Notes: generated from the sequence alone by a model not told the origin. A DNA stretch of 7,028 nucleotides from an uncultured Clostridia bacterium (GCA_947627825.1 CANQXO010000071.1:1-7028), one strand, 5' to 3'; shown: positions 1 through 6,732, counted from the first letter of the stretch. Numbers and translations are program-made.

Positions 1-436
1 ACTGTATAAGTGCATCATTTTCAATCATTCCTCCAGCCATATTGTTATATGAAGATAGCACGCTTGAACGAACTAAGAACTTCATATTAAAATCAATTGT
101 GTTTTCATTCTTAAAAGAATATTTTTTTATCACAACATCTTGATTTATCATGACACAATCAGTTTGCTTTACTTTTAGTTGAAAATAAGTGTTTTCAATT
201 TCTGTGTTTAAAACATTTGACTTATCATTGTAGTATTGATTGTATCTATTATTTATATCATTATGTAAATAGATAATATTTGAATCGTTAATTTTTACTC
301 CAACATGAAAAAAATTAGAATATTGCCTATAGTCTGGCAATGGATAGTATAATCTAAGTAATTCTCCATATTTGCTAAAACTTGCTATTATATTTTTATT
401 TCCAATAAATGCATCATTATAATATTTCTTTTTCAT
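1..436 (-). CDS. Glycoside hydrolase family 15 (glucoamylase-like) protein, N-terminal part only
   Basis: A reading frame opens at ATG 436 and stays open for 145 codons to the window edge, so the C-terminus is missing. The protein begins MKKKYYNDAFIGNKNIIASF and continues with GELLRLYYPLPDYRQY, FFHVGVKI, IIYLHNDINN and VLNTEIENTYFQLKV. From memory this is the usual opening of clostridial GH15 proteins: the beta-sandwich N-domain that precedes the (alpha/alpha)6 catalytic barrel. Family members hydrolyse alpha-linked glucans (glucoamylase, dextran glucosidase or trehalase-like). The two catalytic glutamates lie in the missing part, so substrate and activity cannot be judged. There is no signal peptide in the visible N-terminus, so a cytoplasmic location is likely. 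The ATG overlaps the stop of the beta-CASP gene (TAATG), and AAAGGGG lies 7 nt upstream, indicating translational coupling. The family call is recognition by eye, not a search. Confidence 0.8.
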   Translation of the reverse strand, partial: MKKKYYNDAFIGNKNIIASFSKYGELLRLYYPLPDYRQYSNFFHVGVKINDSNIIYLHNDINNRYNQYYNDKSNVLNTEIENTYFQLKVKQTDCVMINQDVVIKKYSFKNENTIDFNMKFLVRSSVLSSYNNMAGGMIENDALIQ

Positions 437-2100
437 TAGTTTTCCCCTTTATTCATTATTTCAATTATTTGTTTTCTTAGAGACATTACTCTTTTATTTA
501 ATTTTGCCAAATCTTCATCTGAACTAGATTGTATTCTAATATTTTCTTTTAAGGCATGTTTCATATCTTCCAATTCATTTTCCAAAGATTGCATTTTATT
601 TATTAATTCAATTCTATCAATTTCTTTTTGAGCTGGATTAACAAATCTTTGATTTTTCTCTAATTTCTTATCTAGTATATATTCTTCTCCATACTCTGGA
701 ATTGAAACACCTATTCCTGTTTCTTCAATTAATTTTTCTTTTAATACTGTTTGTGATTCTTCTTCACCATGAACTAAGAATATATGTTTTGGCATTTTGG
801 TTGTAAATGAACATACAAAAGAAAGTAATCCTGTTTGGTCAGCGTGTCCAGAAAATCCTTCTATATATTCTACTCTAGCCTTTACTGCAAATTCTTCACC
901 TAATATTTTTACTTTAGGTTCTCCATCTACAATTCTTCTTCCAAGCGTACCTGGTGCCTGATAACCTACAAAAAGTATTGTACTTTTTGGATTCCAAATA
1001 TTATGTTTTAGATGGTGTTTTATTCTTCCTACATCACACATACCACTTGCAGAAATGATAATGCATGGTTCATCTGACTCATTTAATGCTTTTGATTCAT
1101 CTACAGATTGAGTAAAATGTAATCCTGGAAATTCTAGTGGATTATCTCCTCTTGAAATGAATTCTTTTATTTCATCATCAAATAAATCCATATTATTTCT
1201 AAAGACCTGTGTTGCAGAAACAGCAAGTGGGCTATCTACATATACTGGTACTTTCATCAAGGTTTTAAATTCCTCTTGGAATTTTTTATCATCCTTATGT
1301 TGGTCTTTTATTTTATTTAATTCATATAAAATCTCTTGAGTTCTACCTACTGCAAATGATGGTATAATTACAGAACCACCATTATCAATTGTTTCGGCTA
1401 CTACTCTTAAGAATATTGAAGCTTTTTCATCATTTCTTACATGTAGTCTGCTTCCATAAGTTGATTCCATGATTAAATAATCTGCACTATCAATCATTGT
1501 TGGGCTTGCAAGAAGTGGTATATCATTATTTCCCAAATCCCCTGTAAATACTATTTTTTCTTGTTTACCATTTTCTGTAATCCATATTTCAATGATGCTT
1601 GACCCAAGCATATGTCCTGCATCATTAAATCTTACTTGTATTTCTGGGGTAATATCAATTATTTCGTCATAAGATACGCCTTTAAATATTTCCATACAAT
1701 CTATGGCATCTTGCGCTGTATATAAAGGCTCCAATAATATCTTTTGCCCAGCTCTTTTTCTCTTTTTATTTTTTATTTCATTTTCAGTTTCTTGAATATG
1801 ACCACTATCAGGTAACATTATTGAACAAAGTTCACAAGTTGCTTTTGTTGCATATACAGGATTTCTATACCCATCTTTATAAAGTTTTGGTATCCTTCCT
1901 GAATGGTCAATATGTGCGTGTGTAAGTAACATAAAATCAATTGTACTTACATCATAATCAAATGGTTTATCATTTAAAAGTTCTTCTTGCATTCTTCCTT
2001 GATGAAGTCCGCAATCAATTAAAAATTTTTTCCCGGCCCCTTCAACTAAAAAGTTAGAACCAGTTACAGCCTTAGTAGCTCCTAAAAAAGTAATTTTCAT
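436..2100 (-). CDS. Beta-CASP metallo-beta-lactamase-fold RNA hydrolase (COG1236/YSH1-like)
   Basis: This 554-residue protein has the complete motif set of zinc-dependent beta-CASP ribonucleases. It shows FLIDCG (Asp29), the zinc signature HAHIDH (61-66), His163 in AGHMLGSS and Asp188 in FTGDLGN. The beta-CASP motifs follow: A, Glu212 in MESTYG; B, His419 in EGFSGHAD; C, His444 in FLVHGEEE. Between these lie IIPSFAVGRTQE (245-256), VDSPLA (288-293) and SASGMCDVGRIKHHL (350-364), the conserved core of the CPSF73/YSH1 branch. Residues about 490-550 are charged and heptad-like, so a short coiled coil probably follows the catalytic region. By family it should cleave or trim RNA in the cytoplasm; the substrate is unknown. 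It resembles the archaeal/bacterial CPSF-like group more than RNase J. A stop lies two codons before ATG 2100, fixing the start, but the ribosome site is oddly distant. The stop overlaps the start of the GH15 gene. Confidence 0.93.
   Translation of the reverse strand: MKITFLGATKAVTGSNFLVEGAGKKFLIDCGLHQGRMQEELLNDKPFDYDVSTIDFMLLTHAHIDHSGRIPKLYKDGYRNPVYATKATCELCSIMLPDSGHIQETENEIKNKKRKRAGQKILLEPLYTAQDAIDCMEIFKGVSYDEIIDITPEIQVRFNDAGHMLGSSIIEIWITENGKQEKIVFTGDLGNNDIPLLASPTMIDSADYLIMESTYGSRLHVRNDEKASIFLRVVAETIDNGGSVIIPSFAVGRTQEILYELNKIKDQHKDDKKFQEEFKTLMKVPVYVDSPLAVSATQVFRNNMDLFDDEIKEFISRGDNPLEFPGLHFTQSVDESKALNESDEPCIIISASGMCDVGRIKHHLKHNIWNPKSTILFVGYQAPGTLGRRIVDGEPKVKILGEEFAVKARVEYIEGFSGHADQTGLLSFVCSFTTKMPKHIFLVHGEEESQTVLKEKLIEETGIGVSIPEYGEEYILDKKLEKNQRFVNPAQKEIDRIELINKMQSLENELEDMKHALKENIRIQSSSDEDLAKLNKRVMSLRKQIIEIMNKGEN
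444..450 (-). promoter_or_regulatory. Ribosome-binding site of the GH15 gene, inside the beta-CASP gene
   Basis: AAAGGGG lies 7 nt before ATG 436 and overlaps the last codons of the upstream gene. It supports the start at 436, and with the one-base stop/start overlap it suggests that ribosomes finishing the beta-CASP gene reinitiate here. Confidence 0.65.
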
Positions 2101-2111
2101 TAGTTATTAAA

Positions 2112-2130
2112 TGTTAGTTTTTTCCTAACA
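2112..2130 (-). repeat. Small inverted repeat between ribosome site and start codon
   Basis: TGTTAG at 2112-2117 and CTAACA at 2125-2130 are perfect complements around a 7-nt loop, giving a 6-bp stem. On the transcript the loop is purine-rich (GAAAAAA). It is too weak and lacks the U-tract position expected of a terminator. Its interest lies in sitting exactly between the distant AAAGGAG and the ATG of the beta-CASP gene. Confidence 0.4.
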
Positions 2131-2132
2131 AT

Positions 2133-2139
2133 CTCCTTT
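2133..2139 (-). promoter_or_regulatory. Displaced Shine-Dalgarno site of the beta-CASP gene
   Basis: AAAGGAG is the only strong ribosome site upstream of ATG 2100, but its last G is 32 nt away, far beyond the usual 5-12. An in-frame TAA at 2106-2104 rules out an earlier start, and the N-terminus at 2100 (MKITFLGATK) is the normal first strand of the fold. The hairpin at 2112-2130 lies between site and start. If it folds, the unpaired distance falls to about 13 nt. Confidence 0.45.
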
Positions 2140-2195
2140 ATATATTTAGGTTTTTCGTTACACCTATAAAACTTTTAAACACTATATAAAATTCT

Positions 2196-3650
2196 TTACT
2201 CAAAAATCTTGGTCTTTTTTGACTTTCTTATTTGTATTTCGCTACCTTCTGGAAGTTTAACTACATACTTACTTACCTCAGTATCTCCATCATACAAGAC
2301 TACATTAATTCCGTCTTTGCATGACGAAAGCTGAATATATAAGCTTTCCAATGATATTACATCAGTGTCAAAAATTCCTTTTAGTAATCTATAATCTAAA
2401 TCATCATTATTAGATATAGGATTTAAAGCCCTTGCTTCTATTGCTTTTGGAATAATCATTCTTTCAAGGTTTGCTAATTTCATTTTGCAATTTGGTATAA
2501 AATTTAAATATCTAATTTCATATAATAAATCAGTTGTGCCTTTTTTATCCTTTGTAGCCTCAATTTTCTTTTCAAAACATTTTAAAAACTCATTTTGAAA
2601 ATTAGATATGTCTGTTTTTGTTTCAAAAAACTTAACTTTTAATCTCAACTCATCTCTATATTTTATAAATTCATTAGGATTTTGCATTTTATTGTAAACT
2701 GCAATTTTATCAATAGCATCTTTTCTTTTTTTCTGTAACAAATCTTCATAATGACTTACACTAAAAATTTTATCCTCATTTTTTAGCTTCATATTATAAT
2801 CTAAATATTGCTTTTTTAATTCTTTTGGATTACTTAGTATTTCATCAATTTTTTTGATTTCTGTAATTCTTTTTTTCTTTTCTTTTCCTAATTCTTCAAT
2901 ATAAGATTCTTGATTTTTCATTTTAGAAAGTTTGGTTTTATATGCTGCAAGCATTTTTAAAACTTGTTCATTTTCATTTTTATCATAAGATAAGTAAAAC
3001 TGTGTTGCTACTTTTTCCAGTTGGTCCCAAAGTTCATCTGGCATATTTTTGTGCAAAGCACTAAGGTTATTGCTGTCTAGGTTATTTATAAATTTATATC
3101 CATATAAATATACCAAAAGATTGTATATGATGTTACATTCTGTACTTTCAATTTCTTTTGGAAGTATTGACCATGTCCATCCGTTAAAATCTCTAATTAT
3201 TTCAGAAATCGATATGCATTTTCCTATCGAAATAGCTGTAAGTATAGCTTTTTCAGTAGTAGAAAGTTTTTCATCAATTTCAGCCAAACTTGCTTTGGAA
3301 ATCGCATACGAAAGACTTTTTTCGTTTGGAAAACATATTACTGTTTTTCCCTTTTTTGACTTATCTGAAACTATCTTGCACTTATTTGCCTTAAGCTCTT
3401 TTCCTAATTCAGTGTGAGGGTCAGCAATTTCAATATCGTTACAATTCTTCCTAACGGCATCTACAATATTTTTCAAAAAATCATCTTTTGCCGGCACTTC
3501 TCTTTTTACAGTATAGTAATTATCAAAACTATCTTCCATTTTGTAAAGCATACTAAGAAGAAGGTTTCCAGCACTTTGTTTAAACCTTTTTTGTTCTGCA
3601 ATATTAGCTAATTCTTCTTTATAATCTCTTGCTAAAATCTTGCTTTTCAA
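2196..3650 (-). CDS. Conserved-looking hypothetical protein with central coiled coil, TTG start
   Basis: I do not recognise a named domain in this 484-residue protein. It has no signal peptide or membrane segment, so it should be cytoplasmic. The N-terminal part (1-125) is mixed, with a helical stretch around NLLLSMLYKMEDSF (29-42) and a possible strand KTVICFPNEK (102-111). Residues 131-190 form a well-ordered-looking helical block including SEIIRDFNGWTWSILPKEIE, the most motif-like stretch. Residues 226-345 are rich in Lys and Glu with a coiled-coil character. The last 40 residues look like beta strands (INVVLYDGDTEVSKYVVKLP). The start is TTG 3650, with AAGGAG 11 nt upstream inside the end of ftsK; no ATG is available before residue 34 (MLYK). 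It lies in the same frame as ftsK, separated by TAG plus two codons. Tight linkage suggests co-expression with the translocase, but a role in chromosome handling is only a guess. Confidence 0.85.
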   Translation of the reverse strand: MKSKILARDYKEELANIAEQKRFKQSAGNLLLSMLYKMEDSFDNYYTVKREVPAKDDFLKNIVDAVRKNCNDIEIADPHTELGKELKANKCKIVSDKSKKGKTVICFPNEKSLSYAISKASLAEIDEKLSTTEKAILTAISIGKCISISEIIRDFNGWTWSILPKEIESTECNIIYNLLVYLYGYKFINNLDSNNLSALHKNMPDELWDQLEKVATQFYLSYDKNENEQVLKMLAAYKTKLSKMKNQESYIEELGKEKKKRITEIKKIDEILSNPKELKKQYLDYNMKLKNEDKIFSVSHYEDLLQKKRKDAIDKIAVYNKMQNPNEFIKYRDELRLKVKFFETKTDISNFQNEFLKCFEKKIEATKDKKGTTDLLYEIRYLNFIPNCKMKLANLERMIIPKAIEARALNPISNNDDLDYRLLKGIFDTDVISLESLYIQLSSCKDGINVVLYDGDTEVSKYVVKLPEGSEIQIRKSKKTKIFE

Positions 3651-3656
3651 TAACTT

Positions 3657-6101
3657 CTACTCTCCTTCACTAAAATTTTCGTTATTTTCTGTTTGTGCTT
3701 CTTGACTTTGCGCTGGTGCCATTTTTAATTCTTGCCATCTTTCTTTTGACATTAATACTTCTCTTGGTTTGCTTCCTTGATATCCTGAAATGATGCCTCT
3801 TTCTTCCATTTGGTCTATAATTCTGCCTGCTCTTGCATATCCTACTTTAAATCTTCTTTGAATATATGAAGTCGATGCTTGTCCCGATTCTATACACATT
3901 TCTATTGCCTCATCTAATAATTCATCCACCTCATTATCTTCATCATCTTTGTTTGATACCTTTTCAGGTTCATCTGCTTTTTCAATAGATTCTATTATGC
4001 TTTCATCATATTGTGGATTTCCTTCTTTTTGTACAAATTTAACTATATTTTCAACTTCTTTATCTGATATAAATGCTCCTTGAATTCTTGTTGGCTTTGT
4101 TGCTCCTGTTGGATAGAATAACATATCACCTTTTCCAAGTAACTTTTCTGCTCCTGCTCCATCTAATATAGTTCTTGAATCAACCTGTGAAGAAACTGCA
4201 AAAGCAATTCTTGATGGAATGTTTGCTTTGATAATACCTGTGATTACATCAACAGAAGGTCTTTGTGTTGCTATAACTAAATGCATACCTGCTGCTCTTG
4301 CCATTTGAGCTAGTCTACAAATTGCATCTTCAACTTCTTTGGCTGCTACCATCATTAAATCTGCAAGCTCATCTATAATTACAACAATTTGTGGTAACTT
4401 TGGTTCGCCAGCTTTTTCAGCAGACTCATTATATCCTTTAACATCTCTTACATTTTTTTGAGCAAATAAACTATATCTATTTACCATTTCTTGAACAGCC
4501 CAAGCTAATGCTCCTGCTGCTTTTTTAGGGTCTGTTACAACTGGAATTAAAAGATGTGGTATTCCATTATATACAGATAATTCAACAACTTTAGGGTCTA
4601 CCATTAAAAGCTTTACTTCACTAGGTTTAGCTTTATATATAATACTTGTAATTAAAGTATTAATACAAACTGATTTTCCTGAACCTGTGCTACCTGCAAT
4701 AAGTAAGTGAGGCATTTTAGCAATATCTGTTACAACAACCTCTCCTGCAACATCTTTTCCTAAAGCAAATGTAACTTTTGATTTTTGCTCAGTAAACTTG
4801 CTTGATTCTATTATATCTCTTAGTGCAACTATTTCTTTTGCCTTATTTGGAACTTCTATTCCTACTGTATGTTTTCCCGGAATTGGAGCTTCTATTCTAA
4901 TAGTTTCAGCCTCTAAGCTTAAAGCAATATCATCAGCCAAATTAGCTATTTTGCTAACTCTAACTCCTTCTGCTGGAGCTAATTCATACCTAGTAATAGC
5001 AGGACCAACAGAAACATTTTCTACCTTTGCTGAAACTCCAAAGCTATATAAGGTTTTTCTAAGCTTCTCTGCAGTTGCTAATAACTGTCTTCTGCTACCA
5101 GCTTCATCATTTCCTTTTCCCTCTGCTAATAATTGAATAGGTGGGAACTCGTATTTTTCATCTTCAACTGTCAAGGTGTGTTGTAACTGTAAAACTTCCT
5201 TAGTTTTAGCTTCTTTTTCAATTTCTTGACTAGAGAATAGCCCTTCTTCTTGTGATTTTGCTTGTGCATTTGCACCTTGTACTTCTTGTTTAGAAATTTT
5301 GCCTGACTTAAAGGTTGGCACATCTAGTCCATCTTGTGAATGGTCGTACTTTTTAGGTTCTTTTAAATTAATTGTAATTTGTTCTTCTAAAGGTTCTCTA
5401 TTTCTTAAAGCCTCTTGTCTTTCTCTTTTCTCTCTTAGTTTTCTTTCTCTTCTAGTTTCCTTTGGCACCTCATTAGCTACAACTTTTTCGTTTTCGTCAA
5501 TTTCATCTTCTTCATCATCCTTAGAGCTAAATAATTTATCTATTGCTCCAGAAATCATGTCAGCTGGATGTAAACTAAATATAAATACTAGTAAAATTAA
5601 TCCTAAACCAATTGATAAAATAATTGTTGCTGGAATGTCTATGAACTTGATGAGAGGATATGCAATTAAAGTTCCTATAACTCCTCCTCCAATATCTGTC
5701 ATTCCAAGTTCATAAGCTCGTGATAATGCACTATCTACAGAGCCTGATATATCTAAGTTTCCCTTTGAGAATTGATAACTTGCTAAAATAACATCTATAA
5801 GAACTAATAAAACCAAAAACGATACTATTTTCGTTGAATAGTATTTTGTATCTCTTTCATGGGCAACATACAAAGCTATACAAAGTAATCCTACTGGAAT
5901 AAGATACTTTATGTAGCCAAATACACCTCCAAGCGCTGGGCTTAAAGTTCTTCCAAGATATCCAGATTTTGTATATATTAATATGGCTAAAATAACACTT
6001 ATTACTATTAACACCATAACTATGATATTTAATTTCCTTTGTAGCTCTTTTTCTCTCCTTTTTTGCTCTTTTTTTGATACTGCACCTTTCGTTCTAGGCA
6101 T
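3657..6101 (-). CDS. DNA translocase of the FtsK/SpoIIIE family
   Basis: This 814-residue protein is a membrane-anchored, ATP-driven double-stranded DNA pump that clears chromosomes from the closing division or sporulation septum. Numbered from ATG 6101, hydrophobic segments at about 26-44, 64-80, 91-107, 138-152 and 157-177 form the N-terminal membrane anchor. An acidic and then Arg/Lys-rich linker follows (about 192-320). The motor shows the alpha region (VGPAITRYEL near 364), Walker A GSTGSGKS (470-477), Walker B VVIIDELADLM (573-583), and MHLVIATQRPSVDVITG (605-621). The C-terminal winged-helix gamma domain (about 737-785: SGQASTSYIQRRFKVGYARA) reads polar guide sequences. Length is typical of SpoIIIE. 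A TTG at 6116 would add five residues, but it lies inside the GGAGG ribosome site; ATG 6101 with 8-nt spacing is the better start. It is the first gene after the promoter at 6176-6204. I leave out a symbol because vegetative FtsK and sporulation SpoIIIE cannot be separated here. Confidence 0.96.
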   Translation of the reverse strand: MPRTKGAVSKKEQKRREKELQRKLNIIVMVLIVISVILAILIYTKSGYLGRTLSPALGGVFGYIKYLIPVGLLCIALYVAHERDTKYYSTKIVSFLVLLVLIDVILASYQFSKGNLDISGSVDSALSRAYELGMTDIGGGVIGTLIAYPLIKFIDIPATIILSIGLGLILLVFIFSLHPADMISGAIDKLFSSKDDEEDEIDENEKVVANEVPKETRRERKLREKRERQEALRNREPLEEQITINLKEPKKYDHSQDGLDVPTFKSGKISKQEVQGANAQAKSQEEGLFSSQEIEKEAKTKEVLQLQHTLTVEDEKYEFPPIQLLAEGKGNDEAGSRRQLLATAEKLRKTLYSFGVSAKVENVSVGPAITRYELAPAEGVRVSKIANLADDIALSLEAETIRIEAPIPGKHTVGIEVPNKAKEIVALRDIIESSKFTEQKSKVTFALGKDVAGEVVVTDIAKMPHLLIAGSTGSGKSVCINTLITSIIYKAKPSEVKLLMVDPKVVELSVYNGIPHLLIPVVTDPKKAAGALAWAVQEMVNRYSLFAQKNVRDVKGYNESAEKAGEPKLPQIVVIIDELADLMMVAAKEVEDAICRLAQMARAAGMHLVIATQRPSVDVITGIIKANIPSRIAFAVSSQVDSRTILDGAGAEKLLGKGDMLFYPTGATKPTRIQGAFISDKEVENIVKFVQKEGNPQYDESIIESIEKADEPEKVSNKDDEDNEVDELLDEAIEMCIESGQASTSYIQRRFKVGYARAGRIIDQMEERGIISGYQGSKPREVLMSKERWQELKMAPAQSQEAQTENNENFSEGE
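3662..3667 (-). promoter_or_regulatory. Ribosome-binding site that decides the TTG start of the 484-residue gene
   Basis: AAGGAG overlaps the last codons and stop region of ftsK and ends 11 nt before TTG 3650. It is the reason to accept a TTG start rather than an internal ATG. It also implies reinitiation by ribosomes that terminate at the ftsK TAG (3659-3657). Confidence 0.6.
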
Positions 6102-6109
6102 GTATATTT

Positions 6110-6114
6110 CCTCC
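6110..6114 (-). promoter_or_regulatory. Ribosome-binding site of ftsK/spoIIIE
   Basis: GGAGG lies 8 nt before ATG 6101, an ideal arrangement. The in-frame TTG at 6116-6114 overlaps this site and cannot use it, so 6101 is chosen. Confidence 0.8.
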
Positions 6115-6175
6115 AATGTTTTTGTTTTATTTAATCTTTTACTTTTTCATTTTTAAGACATTTTTTCACAAATAG

Positions 6176-6204
6176 ATTATATATTATTTGATTTTTAAAA
6201 TCAA
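6176..6204 (-). promoter_or_regulatory. Sigma-A-type promoter of the ftsK operon
   Basis: Reading the minus strand, TTGATT (6204-6199) is followed after exactly 17 bp by a perfect TATAAT (6181-6176). Transcription should start near 6169, leaving a leader of about 68 nt before ATG 6101. The promoter begins 18 bp beyond the terminator hairpin of the preceding gene, so it is placed to drive ftsK and the three genes after it. Confidence 0.7.
6188..6204. repeat. 17-bp palindrome over the -35 box and spacer, possible operator
   Basis: TTGATTTT and AAAATCAA are perfect 8-bp arms around one central base. The repeat covers the whole -35 element and most of the spacer of the ftsK promoter, the position where a dimeric repressor would block RNA polymerase. 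AT-rich DNA makes chance palindromes more likely, so the operator role is a guess. Confidence 0.35.
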
Positions 6205-6221
6205 TAGCTAAATTAGTTTAT

Positions 6222-6262
6222 AATACAAAAAAGAGGGAATTTTTATTCCTCTTTTTTGTATT
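6222..6262 (-). terminator. Rho-independent terminator, probably bidirectional
   Basis: Two arms of about 18 nt, AATACAAAAAAGAGG... and ...CCTCTTTTTTGTATT, pair almost perfectly around a short A/T loop, with one bulged base in the GAGGGAAT arm. Each arm carries a run of six A or six T, so a U-tract follows the GC core in either direction. It lies about 33 nt past the stop of the FGE-like gene, so it should end that transcript and insulate the ftsK promoter. Confidence 0.75.
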
Positions 6263-6271
6263 TAAATTTCC

Positions 6272-6293
6272 TTCATTTATGTTTTAAAATGAA
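6272..6293. repeat. Inverted repeat directly after the stop of the FGE-like gene
   Basis: TTCATTT (6272-6278) and AAATGAA (6287-6293) are perfect 7-bp arms around an 8-nt loop. The repeat starts one base beyond the TAG stop (6297-6295). It is AT-only apart from one pair and could be part of the mRNA end. Known DGR targets carry a hairpin just downstream of the variable region, which is why I record it. Confidence 0.35.
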
Positions 6294-6294
6294 A

Positions 6295-6732
6295 CTATAC
6301 GACTATCACTGGACGGAAACCATTAGAGTTGAACGGAAGTCCATCGTTATCATCCAATGCAAAGACACCCGTGCCCTTTTCCTCACTCCAATAACCTCCA
6401 CGAAGCACAAAAGATAGAGCGCAATTACCTATTAGGGCATAATCGCCATTATAATATCCAGTTCCAGCTTCTGTTCCTCCTTCAAGTTTTAACATCCAGT
6501 TGTATCCACTTGCTGTTGTTCTCACTCCATAGTATGAATATCCTGTTCCTATTACTTCGTGCATTGCATCTCCATTATGATTTTTCATTTTATCATATCT
6601 TTCATCTGTTATTCTTTTTCTCGTTGCATTTTCTTCTGATCCTTTATTCATAAGCGCAGTTCTGTCTGGTCCATATTTTGTTTTTTCATCGTCTCCGAAC
6701 TTCATATCTGTCCCAATATTTTGTGTATTCAT
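6295..6732 (-). CDS. C-terminal part of a frameshifted FGE/C-type-lectin-like (SUMF1-like) protein
   Basis: This frame encodes the end of an FGE-fold protein: NHNGDAMHEVIG, YYNGDYALIGNCALSFVLRG, then RGGYWSEEKGTGVFALDD and a final NSNGFRPVIVV. RGG-W, GVFAL and GFRPV are hallmarks of SUMF1-like and DGR-variable domains. The cysteine pair of true formylglycine-generating enzymes is not seen after RGG, so a binding or surface role is likelier than oxidase activity. An ATG at 6732 exists but has no ribosome site, and the first 12 codons from it look unlike the family. The better reading is that translation arrives from the upstream frame and shifts by +1 near 6697. The last 150 bases have a higher G+C and different codons (GGC, GCC, CGT, CCG, GTC), suggesting a separate history. 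Product and location are uncertain; relatives in gut Firmicutes, as I recall, often carry a prepilin-like N-terminus, which would lie outside the window. Confidence 0.6.
   Translation of the reverse strand: MNTQNIGTDMKFGDDEKTKYGPDRTALMNKGSEENATRKRITDERYDKMKNHNGDAMHEVIGTGYSYYGVRTTASGYNWMLKLEGGTEAGTGYYNGDYALIGNCALSFVLRGGYWSEEKGTGVFALDDNDGLPFNSNGFRPVIVV
6298..6450 (-). other. GC-shifted 3' block, candidate DGR variable region
   Basis: The last ~50 codons of the FGE-like gene have about 45% G+C by hand count, against about 35% for 6451-6660. They encode YALIGNCALSFVLRGGYW to GFRPVIVV. The placement (extreme 3' end, ending in a conserved GFRPV) and the lectin-like fold match variable regions of diversity-generating retroelements. 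Codons in the GAT GAT AAC GAT ... TTC AAC TCT AAT stretch mostly end in C or T, as expected if they derive from AAC/AAT template codons. GAG and GAA at positions 214-215 of the joined protein do not fit. No reverse transcriptase or template repeat was seen here. Confidence 0.35.

Noticed and set aside
2147..2166. Inverted repeat TAGGT...ACCTA as a terminator after the 484-residue gene
   Set aside because: The stem is only 5 bp with a 10-nt loop and no U-tract follows, so it is not a credible terminator.
2140..2195. A separate promoter for the beta-CASP gene
   Set aside because: Several TATAAA/TATATA-like boxes occur in this AT-rich gap, but none has a convincing -35 at 16-18 bp. A weak promoter cannot be excluded.
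3049..3417. A plus-strand open frame of 122 codons
   Set aside because: It lies wholly opposite the 484-residue gene, has no ribosome site and a low-complexity translation. The minus-strand frame has a proper start, ribosome site and full length.
5299..5715. A plus-strand open frame of 138 codons
   Set aside because: It is the complement of the linker and membrane region of the FtsK/SpoIIIE gene. The Ser/Leu-rich translation simply mirrors the acidic and basic codons of that gene, and no ribosome site is seen.
6102..6116. Extended FtsK start at TTG 6116
   Set aside because: That codon lies within the GGAGG ribosome site, which is ideally spaced for ATG 6101.
6102..6169. Tiny upstream frames (ATG TCT TAA and ATG AAA AAG TAA) in the ftsK leader
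   Set aside because: They have two or three codons, no ribosome site, and ATG/TAA are expected by chance in A-rich leader DNA.
6295..6732. A stand-alone 145-residue gene starting at ATG 6732
   Set aside because: There is no ribosome site before this ATG, its first dozen codons look unlike the family, and the overlapping upstream frame carries the matching front half of the same fold. I treat it as the tail of a longer, frameshifted gene.
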